Origin: Pseudomonas bharatica CSV86
GTDB taxonomy: Bacteria > Pseudomonadota > Gammaproteobacteria > Pseudomonadales > Pseudomonadaceae
NCBI RefSeq assembly: GCF_000319305.2
Contig: NZ_AMWJ02000001.1
Location: 682,001 to 746,000, forward strand
Direction: 5' to 3'
Length of the DNA stretch: 64,000 nt
In this document: piece after piece, positions 57,517 to 64,000 of the stretch
Layout of the letters: every line of letters starts with the position of its first letter
How positions within the stretch are numbered: position 1 is the stretch's first letter
The notes under the pieces: generated by a model
What the model was told of the DNA's origin: nothing
Database searches by the model: none
Seen by the model: the letters and a program-made list of their open reading frames with translations, nothing else
Program-made: the position numbers and the translations under genes

Positions 57517-57638
57517 GGGACTGGCGTTGTCCACTCTACATGCGCTCATCAAGTGCCCAATGTGGGCACTTGATGACGCATTCCCTGGCTATTGATTCTT
57601 GCCCAGGAAAACCGGAAAAGTTATCAGGATGGTATCCC

Positions 57639-58769
57639 ATGGTTGAATTCCTTGATTTGAAATCAATTAACAAACTCGATCGCGAGGCCATGATTGAAGC
57701 CTGCACACGTGTAATTGATTCAGGCTGGTATATCTCCGGCAAGGAACTCGCAAGCTTTGAGCGCGAATTCGCGGAGTTTTGCGGTACGCAGTTCTGCATT
57801 GGCGTCGCCAACGGGCTCGACGCACTGATCCTTACCCTGCAAGCATGGAAGCAGCTTGGCTTGCTGGTTGAAGGTGATGAGGTGATCGTTCCAGCCAATA
57901 CCTATATTGCCAGCATTCTGGCAATCAGCCAGAACCAGTTGGTGCCGGTTCTGGTCGAGCCGAACGAGGGAAGCTTCAACCTGTGCCCAATAGCTGCCGA
58001 GGCGGCCATCACCGACAGGACCCGGGTTATCCTCGCGGTGCATCTCTATGGTCAATTGGCAGACATGCCTGCATTGAGCAGTCTGGCAAAGCGCAAAAAT
58101 CTACTGTTGCTGGAGGACTCCGCACAATCCCACGGCGCCGCCATCGACGGTCGTCGCGCGGGCAACTGGGGTGATGCCTCAGGCTTCAGTTTCTATCCGG
58201 GTAAGAACCTGGGTGCCTTGGGTGATGGCGGGGCGATCACCACCAATGATGCCAAGCTGGCAGAAACATTGCGGGCACTGCGTAATTACGGCTCCCATGA
58301 GAAATACAAGAATCTTTTCAAGGGTGTCAACAGTCGGCTCGACGAACTCCAGGCTGCCGTGTTGAGTGTCAAGCTGAAGTCATTGGACGAACAAACCCAG
58401 CGTCGCCGGGAGATCGCACAGCAATATCTGCAAGGCATCGATAATCCTCTGATTAAGCTGCCTGTGGTCGATGCCGGCAGCGTGCTTGATTTCCATCAGC
58501 ACGCTTGGCACTTGTTCGTGATTCGCAGCGAGCATCGTGAGGCGCTGCAGAAGCATCTGTCGGACAACGGTGTACAGACGCTGATCCATTATCCGATTCC
58601 GCCACACAAACAACAGGCGTATGCGGAGTGGAACACGCTGTCTTTCCCGTTGACCGAGCGTCTGCATGAAGAAGTGCTCAGCTTGCCCATGGGGCCAACG
58701 CTGTCCGGCGAGGAGGCCGAGCAGGTCGTGGCTGCCTGCAACAGCTTCAGCGTGGCCAGTGTTAAATGA
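57639..58769 (+). CDS. 3-keto sugar aminotransferase (DegT/DnrJ/EryC1/StrS family, FdtB/QdtB type)
   Basis: A 376-residue PLP aminotransferase that would aminate C3 of the keto sugar made by the preceding enzyme, giving dTDP-3-amino-3,6-dideoxyhexose. It begins [18 protein letters not shown], has [30 protein letters not shown] (PLP Asp) and [16 protein letters not shown] with the Schiff-base lysine. ATG 57639 follows AGGATGG; the longer frame starting at 57540 includes no family sequence. It overlaps the flippase gene by four bases (ATGA). Confidence 0.9.
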   Translation: MVEFLDLKSINKLDREAMIEACTRVIDSGWYISGKELASFEREFAEFCGTQFCIGVANGLDALILTLQAWKQLGLLVEGDEVIVPANTYIASILAISQNQLVPVLVEPNEGSFNLCPIAAEAAITDRTRVILAVHLYGQLADMPALSSLAKRKNLLLLEDSAQSHGAAIDGRRAGNWGDASGFSFYPGKNLGALGDGGAITTNDAKLAETLRALRNYGSHEKYKNLFKGVNSRLDELQAAVLSVKLKSLDEQTQRRREIAQQYLQGIDNPLIKLPVVDAGSVLDFHQHAWHLFVIRSEHREALQKHLSDNGVQTLIHYPIPPHKQQAYAEWNTLSFPLTERLHEEVLSLPMGPTLSGEEAEQVVAACNSFSVASVK

Positions 58770-60055
58770 CATTTCTGAAGACTAGTTTGTTAAACGGCAT
58801 AGCCGTTCTTTTCAAACTGCTCACCTTGCTGGGTATCAACAAGATCCTGGCGGTCTACGTGGGGCCGGCCGGTTACGCGGCATTGGGTCAGTTTCAGAAT
58901 GCCGTACAGATGATCACCACATTTGGTTCCGGGGCGATCAATACTGGCGTGACGAAGTACACGGCTGAATACGATGGTGATGAAGAAAAGCAGCATCGGG
59001 TCTGGTCTACGGCGGGCACCATCGTATTTTCCAGCTCTGTCGTCGTCGGGCTTTTGATCGCGCTGTTCAACCGGAATCTGGCAGGTTGGTTCCTCAAGGA
59101 TGAGGCTTACGGCGGCGTGTTTCTCTGGTTCGCTGCGTCGCTGCTGCTGTTTACCCTGAACGCCATGCTTCTGGCGATTCTGAACGGCAAGAAGGACATT
59201 CCCCGTTACGTGCTGGCGAACATTTCAGGCAGTGTTTTCGCCTTGCTCGTGACTGCGGTCATGACCGTGATGTTCGGACTTTATGGCGCATTGGTAGCGT
59301 TGGCCATCTATCAGTCCCTGGCGTTTTTTGTGACCCTGCTCCTCTGCATCAAAGCGCCGTGGTTCCGTATCGCTTCTCTATTTGGCCGGATCGACAAGAC
59401 GACTGCGCTGAATCTGGGCAAGTTCACTTTGATGGCGCTGGTCTCGGCGATTGTAGTGCCGCTCTCGCAGATTCTCGTGCGTAACCACCTTGGAGAGCAT
59501 CATGGTTGGGTGGCGGCAGGATACTGGGAGGCCAGTTGGCGTCTGAGTACCGCTTACCTGATGGTGCTGACTACGACGTTGAGTGTGTATTTCCTGCCGC
59601 GATTTTCAGAGATCAAGTCTGCTCGCGAACTGACGTCGGAAGTACTGCTGGGCTACAAGTTTATTGTTCCTGCAACAATCGTGATAGGCGTCGTCCTGTA
59701 TGCGCTGAGAGACTGGGTGGTGGTCATCCTGTTCAGTTCCGAGTTCTATGATATGCGAGATCTTTTTTTCTGGCAGATCATAGGTGACACGCTAAAGGTC
59801 TTGAGCTGGGTACTAGCCTACGTCATGACCGCGCGAGCACTCTGGAAACCCTATATTATCGGTGAACTCTTGTTTGGTGCATCGTTCTATGGCTGGGTCG
59901 TGGTGTTTGATCAATACGGTGCGGTGGGGGCGACCATGGCCCATGCAATGAACTACCTATTGTACTTTATTTTTGTTTTCGTAGTGCTGAAGCGACACAA
60001 GGTGTTTTCTTTGAAGGCGGATGACGATAATCGATTCGCTGGTGAAAAATCTTAG
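58766..60055 (+). CDS. wzx: O-antigen flippase Wzx
   Basis: A 429-residue polysaccharide transporter (MATE/MVF-like fold) that flips lipid-linked O units to the periplasmic face. About twelve membrane helices are distributed along the whole length, and the N-terminal segment [23 protein letters not shown] is typical of the family. There is no Wzm/Wzt pair, so export follows the Wzx/Wzy route, consistent with the two Wzz-like genes. Its ATG lies inside the aminotransferase stop. Confidence 0.88.
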   Translation: MTFLKTSLLNGIAVLFKLLTLLGINKILAVYVGPAGYAALGQFQNAVQMITTFGSGAINTGVTKYTAEYDGDEEKQHRVWSTAGTIVFSSSVVVGLLIALFNRNLAGWFLKDEAYGGVFLWFAASLLLFTLNAMLLAILNGKKDIPRYVLANISGSVFALLVTAVMTVMFGLYGALVALAIYQSLAFFVTLLLCIKAPWFRIASLFGRIDKTTALNLGKFTLMALVSAIVVPLSQILVRNHLGEHHGWVAAGYWEASWRLSTAYLMVLTTTLSVYFLPRFSEIKSARELTSEVLLGYKFIVPATIVIGVVLYALRDWVVVILFSSEFYDMRDLFFWQIIGDTLKVLSWVLAYVMTARALWKPYIIGELLFGASFYGWVVVFDQYGAVGATMAHAMNYLLYFIFVFVVLKRHKVFSLKADDDNRFAGEKS

Positions 60056-60114
60056 TCCAGCAATGACGTGACAGGCGGTTTCCTTTCATCCATTGCTTCA
60101 GGGAGTATTAAAGC

Positions 60115-61194
60115 GTGAAGATATTGCTCATTGGTGAGTACAGCGGACTGCACAAGGAGCTGAAGAACGCATTGGTAAGGCTGGGCCACGACGTGACGCT
60201 GGCAGCGGCGAGTGATTTCTGGAAAAAATTCGAGTCAGACATCAATCTTGGTTACGGCTCCAACATCTACAGCTACAAGGCTCGACAGTTATTGCTGCCG
60301 CTGTTAAAGCTACCGGCCTTCAAGGGCTATGATGTCGTTCATATTGTAAATTTCTATATTGTTCCCCGCTTTCCTGCGTTGAATTTGTTTTTTGTTCGTT
60401 ACCTGAAGCAACACAATAAAATAGTAACTTTGTCCGGCTCTGGGGATGATCCGTTCTTTGTCAGGTATTCGGAAGAGGCTATGCGATATAGCCCTATCCC
60501 GTGGCATGAAAAGTACGATCGTGGTGGTCCGTATTACATGCGTGAAAAGAATCACCTTTCGGCAATGCACGCCTACATGAAATGTATCGATGGCGTGATA
60601 CCTATCATGTATGAATATTACTCTACGTTTTGTGCCGCCGGTTATGCAGATAAGGTTTCGCAACCTATCCCGATTCCGATTGATGCCAGCAAGATCAAAT
60701 TCGTTGAGAATGACGCCAGCCAAAGCAAGCTGTGTTTCTTCCATGGGTTGAATCGCCGGGGCTTCAAAGGGACATTTCTGGTGGAGAAGAGCTTCGATGA
60801 GCTCAAACGAAAGTACCCGAATGATGTGGAGTGCTTGATCGAGGGGCACCTGCCATTCGATAAGTATATGGAAGTCCTCGCAAAAACCCACGTTTCAGTT
60901 GATCAGGTTTTCTCTCATAGCTTGGCGATGAACGCCTTGTATTCCATGGCCCAAGGCAAGGTTGTAGCGGGGGGTGCGGAGCCTGAGTCGGCCATCCTGT
61001 ATGGGGGAGTTTTACCGCCTATTTATAACTTGCCAGCTGAACAGCTGGGGCTAACGGCTGTGCTCGAGCGTATTCTTGAAGAGCGTCACACCATTCCTGA
61101 GCGATCAGTGGCGTCGCGGGAATTTGTGGTGAAGTACCACTCGCCTCTCGCTGTCGCACAGCAGTATGTGAACTACTGGAGGACGTTGGCTTGA
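60115..61194 (+). CDS. Glycosyltransferase, probably GT-B fold
   Basis: A 359-residue cytosolic protein. The opening MKILLIGEYSGLHKELKNALVRLGHDVTLAA is the first Rossmann unit of a GT-B enzyme, and YDVVHIVNFYIVPRF follows. The C-terminal half has LIEGHLPFDKYMEVLAKTHVSVDQVFSHSLAMNALYSMAQGKVVAGG, the family 4 type donor-site layout with an EPESA acid region. GTG 60115 follows GGGAG nine bases away. The sugar and linkage made are not predictable. Confidence 0.8.
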   Translation: MKILLIGEYSGLHKELKNALVRLGHDVTLAAASDFWKKFESDINLGYGSNIYSYKARQLLLPLLKLPAFKGYDVVHIVNFYIVPRFPALNLFFVRYLKQHNKIVTLSGSGDDPFFVRYSEEAMRYSPIPWHEKYDRGGPYYMREKNHLSAMHAYMKCIDGVIPIMYEYYSTFCAAGYADKVSQPIPIPIDASKIKFVENDASQSKLCFFHGLNRRGFKGTFLVEKSFDELKRKYPNDVECLIEGHLPFDKYMEVLAKTHVSVDQVFSHSLAMNALYSMAQGKVVAGGAEPESAILYGGVLPPIYNLPAEQLGLTAVLERILEERHTIPERSVASREFVVKYHSPLAVAQQYVNYWRTLA

Positions 61195-62258
61195 TCTACG
61201 TTCTGCTCTTTGCGATTATGGTCTTCGTTAAGATCATTGTGTTTACGATATTTATAGTGAGTCCGCAAAAATTATTCTCGGGTGGGAATGATGGCGATTA
61301 CTATGATGCGTATGCGCGAGGAGCAGATTTGGTTACTTCCAGTATCTGGCCGGACGTGCTTCGTTCGCTGAATAGTATCGGGCTGTATTCCAGGGAAGGA
61401 GTCAGCTTTTTCATGATGTTGCTCGGTGTTATCGCCATCCCTCTGCTGGTGGGGCGACTTGCACTGGTTCGTGGTGCTGCCGCTGATCGTAAGGTCTGTT
61501 TGTTGTTGGTGCTTGGTGTCAGTTGTTATCCTACTCTTTTTTATTGCACCATGGATATCTACAGAGATGTCCTTATGCTATTCGTGTTTCTAGTTGGCCT
61601 GGCGCTGGTCCGAAGCTCATTGGAGTCTCCGCAGCAGATCAATCGCTGGATGTCTGCCCTCGCGATTCTGATGCTCAGCTACGTGATGTTCCTTTTGCGC
61701 GGGTACCTTGGGTTTGCATTTGCAGTTTCATTTATAACATTCAGATTCGTGCGCTTCAGAAAGTTACCTTTGCTCGTTTATGTCCTGCCGATACTGGTTG
61801 CGTTGAACGTACTGTTCGCGCTTGGATATCTTCAGCCCCTGATGAAGTACCGCGAGTTGTTCAATGCGCTTCAAGGTGGAAGTGACTTGGGGATTCGCTT
61901 CGAATCAATATACACATTCGTTCCTGAATTTATTCATAGTTTTGCTGGTCAGATGCTCGGGCTGTTTTATCCGAATTTGACAGCGATATTGATTTTTCTA
62001 GTCGAAAGCTTTCCTTTCTTTGCTGCGCTGGTTTATTTGGTCAGAAATAGGCGGTTCTCTAACCGCTTTGTCGACTTCATTTTCGTATTCTTTATCGTTT
62101 ATTCGATCATCTGGCTGCTGGGTAATGACAATCTGGGCACGGCGGCGCGCTTGCGAATGTACAACTATTTGGGGGTCTTGATTGCCTTCGCTATTGTCTA
62201 CCAGAGAAAAAAATACGCGGAGTGTGTCTGGGCTCAGGACAGAGCGCTATCAGGCTGA
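61191..62258 (+). CDS. wzy: Polytopic membrane protein, candidate O-antigen polymerase Wzy
   Basis: A 355-residue protein with about ten membrane helices and large hydrophobic content. TTG 61191 is the start, with GGAGG at 61178-61182 and overlap with the preceding stop. Loops contain short charged stretches such as GGNDGDYYDAYARGADL, and a late periplasmic-type loop LQPLMKYRELFNALQGGSDL. Wzy proteins are highly divergent and are recognised by topology and position between transferases and flippase, as here. No other polymerase is in the window. Confidence 0.65.
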   Translation: MIYVLLFAIMVFVKIIVFTIFIVSPQKLFSGGNDGDYYDAYARGADLVTSSIWPDVLRSLNSIGLYSREGVSFFMMLLGVIAIPLLVGRLALVRGAAADRKVCLLLVLGVSCYPTLFYCTMDIYRDVLMLFVFLVGLALVRSSLESPQQINRWMSALAILMLSYVMFLLRGYLGFAFAVSFITFRFVRFRKLPLLVYVLPILVALNVLFALGYLQPLMKYRELFNALQGGSDLGIRFESIYTFVPEFIHSFAGQMLGLFYPNLTAILIFLVESFPFFAALVYLVRNRRFSNRFVDFIFVFFIVYSIIWLLGNDNLGTAARLRMYNYLGVLIAFAIVYQRKKYAECVWAQDRALSG

Positions 62259-62326
62259 TGGCGCTCATGGCTATTTTGGAATGTGTCGCCAGGGCGAAAA
62301 ATATCCAGTGAAAATGGACTGATGTA

Positions 62327-63294
62327 ATGAACGTATCTATGACAGGCGGTAGCGGTTTTATCGGCAAGCTGCTCTGCAAGGCGTTGGTCTCCAGGGGTGA
62401 TGTCGTCACATTGCTCTCGCGAAAGGGCGGGTTGAGCAAGACGTCGCGGTCGTGGTCGGGGATTTGACTAAGGCTTCAGTAAGTCTCGACAGTTTCGTCG
62501 CGAACTGCGATGTGCTCTATCACTGTGCAGGCGAGATCGCTAATACGGCCCTTATGCATCGCTTGCATGTCAAGGGCACTACTAGCCTGCTCGCTGCTGT
62601 GCACCGACGCATCAAGCGTACAGGCAAGCCTGTTCATTGGGTGCAATTGAGCAGTACAGGCGCGTATGGCCGTCAGGCAGATCTTGCGCAGATTGATGAG
62701 TCCTTTGATCCTGCGCCGGTGGGGGAATATGAAGTGACCAAGACAATTGCCGATGAGTTGGTGGTTGCCTTGGCCGCTATCGAACCGCTTTTCACCTTCA
62801 CTATCGTTCGTCCCACTGTGGTAATCGGGCAGAGTATGCCCAATCAGTCCTTCTTCCAGTTGGCGAGGATGGTCGGGAAAGGTTGGTTCTTCTATATTGG
62901 CAAGGCTGCGTCCAATGTTTCGACCTATGTGCACGTCAACGATGTAGTCAGCGCCCTGGTAGCCTGTGGTAATGATTCACGGGCAGCAGGTCATACGTTC
63001 ATCATCGCTAATGATTGTGCTCAGAAGGACGTGATCGATGCCTTTGCGCGGTTTACGGGTCGAAAAAAGCCCTCGCTGCAGATTCCGGAGTCCGTGCTGC
63101 GACTCCTCATGCGTATTATTCCGTCCTCGGTACGGTTGCCGCTGACTCCCCAGCGTGTTGATGCGTTAGTGAAGAAGGGTGGGTACGCAAACCGGCATAT
63201 TCGCGAAGTGCTTGGCTTCCGTTTTGAGTATCCGATTCCCGAGAGTGTCCCAGATGTACTGAGGGGTAACGTTCTCCCAGGCTCAAGCGATTAG
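62327..63294 (+). CDS. NAD-dependent sugar epimerase/reductase (WbpV-like), apparent 1-bp frameshift
   Basis: An extended-SDR enzyme acting on a nucleotide sugar. The start ATG 62327 reads MNVSMTGGSGFIGKLLC with the cofactor motif. The frame breaks at GGG 62425-62427; adding one G gives KGRVEQDVAVVVGDLTKA and joins the downstream frame, 322 residues in all. Catalytic motifs are SSTGAYG (Ser) and YEVTK (Tyr, Lys). Proteins of this type in Pseudomonas O-antigen loci reduce or epimerise UDP-4-keto-sugars for the first sugar on undecaprenyl phosphate. Exact substrate unknown. Confidence 0.82.
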
Positions 63295-63306
63295 TGGTGA
63301 GTTTTC

Positions 63307-64000
63307 ATGGCGATCAAGAAGAAGATTTGTATTGTAGCAACAGTGCCTTACGCGCTCCGAGTCTTCATGCTGGAGCATATTCGTGAGCTCTCCCGAGATC
63401 ATGATGTGACATTGATGGCGAATGCTGAAAACCATCAGATGGATGGACTCTTCAATGAGTATGTTCGTTTCATACGCTTGCCCATCGAGCGAAAACCTTC
63501 AGTATTCAGCGATGTGAGGACCTTGTGGCTACTCTATCGAATCTTCGCCAGGGAAAAGTTTGACTGCGTATTTTCCATTATGCCCAAAGCGGGCTTGCTG
63601 GCGATGGTCGCTGGGTTTATGGCGCGTGTTCCCCACCGGTTTCATATGTTCACGGGGCAGGTGTGGTTCACTAATGGCGGCCTTGTACGCTGGGGACTAA
63701 AAAAACTTGATAATGTCCTTGCACTCTGTGCCACTCACGTGATGGCTGATAGCCCTTCTCAACGTCAGTTTCTAATCGAAGAAGGTGTCGTCACCCCTGG
63801 AAAGATAACGGTTTTCGGCAAGGGATCCATCAGTGGTGTTGATGTCCAGCGTTTCAGACCGAATCCCGTGGTGCGCGAGAAGTACCGTAAGGAGTTGGGT
63901 ATCAGTGATCACGCGGTGGTTTTCCTCTTCATGGCTCGACTAACCCGAGTCAAGGGCGCGCTCGATGTGACCCGTGCTTTTTGTCGGGTAGCTGCCGAGA
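63307..64000 (+). CDS. Glycosyltransferase family 4 protein, truncated by the window end
   Basis: The first 231 codons of a gene that continues past the window. ATG 63307 opens MAIKKKICIVATVPYALRVFM. A GT-B N-terminal domain follows: VFSIMPKAGLLAMVAGFMARVPHRFHMFTGQVW, then HVMADSPSQRQFLIEEGVV and the linker KGSISGVDVQRFRP. The C-terminal donor domain begins VVFLFMARLTRVKGALDVTRAF. This resembles PglA-type transferases that add a sugar to an undecaprenyl-diphosphate acceptor. It lies 12 bases after the epimerase gene. Confidence 0.88.
   Translation, partial: MAIKKKICIVATVPYALRVFMLEHIRELSRDHDVTLMANAENHQMDGLFNEYVRFIRLPIERKPSVFSDVRTLWLLYRIFAREKFDCVFSIMPKAGLLAMVAGFMARVPHRFHMFTGQVWFTNGGLVRWGLKKLDNVLALCATHVMADSPSQRQFLIEEGVVTPGKITVFGKGSISGVDVQRFRPNPVVREKYRKELGISDHAVVFLFMARLTRVKGALDVTRAFCRVAAE

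Overview
The window is chromosomal DNA of a Pseudomonas, most like the P. putida / P. fluorescens group. The evidence is high GC, a gene order that matches the P. putida chromosome around min-lpxL, actP, rsmI, NAGGN, pap, mupP-ubiG, gyrA-serC-pheA-tyrA/aroA-cmk-rpsA-ihfB, and many copies of the Pseudomonas REP element. No tRNA, rRNA, CRISPR array, insertion sequence or prophage was found. This is judged from reading alone; no database search was run.

Layout. 1-1190: the start of an ABC-transporter binding-protein gene, divergent from a GntR/UTRA regulator, with palindromic operator candidates between them. 1187-7830 (minus): MscS-type channel, small membrane protein, aminopeptidase ApeB, pseudouridine synthase RluA, minE-minD-minC. 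7953-12860: envelope lipid genes (lpxL, patatin-like lipase, mlaA translationally coupled to a periplasmic alpha/beta hydrolase) and a small membrane protein. 12974-17902: membrane-bound GH17-like glucan enzyme, orphan betaine-binding protein (betX), DUF485-actP acetate uptake. 17973-20171: DUF3309, an SDR, YnfA, RsmI, YheU. 20330-25076 (minus): complete N-acetylglutaminylglutamine amide osmoprotectant operon. 25283-31602: mnmC, polyphosphate:AMP phosphotransferase, fumC, DUF2059, BolA. 31718-38496: trhO, DsbA-like protein, ABC exporter, a GGDEF-EAL c-di-GMP protein and undA (1-undecene synthesis). 38503-42166 (minus): YciK-like SDR, mupP, ubiG, mtaD, divergent from mtnA. 43612-53787: gyrA, serC, pheA, tyrA-aroA, cmk, rpsA, ihfB. 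53811-64000: lapA, then a more A/T-rich O-antigen locus with two Wzz-like proteins, FdtA/FdtB-type 3-amino-sugar enzymes, flippase Wzx, two glycosyltransferases, a Wzy-like polymerase and a sugar epimerase. The locus runs off the end of the window.

Two results matter most to a user. First, six genes (minC, mnmC, trhO, undA, the first wzz and the epimerase) are each broken by loss of one G or C in a G/C run, twice in wzz. Adding back the missing base restores a full-length family member every time, so these look like consensus indels rather than real pseudogenes. They are annotated as CDS with the break position given. Second, the gene that an automatic pipeline would probably call a 'TenA family regulator' is recognisable by its N-terminus and metal-ligand pattern as UndA, the non-heme iron enzyme that makes 1-undecene.

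Functional themes are envelope lipid and surface-polysaccharide homeostasis, osmoprotection (betaine uptake plus NAGGN synthesis), aromatic amino acid and serine synthesis linked to core replication and translation genes, and purine-sulfur salvage (mtaD, mtnA).
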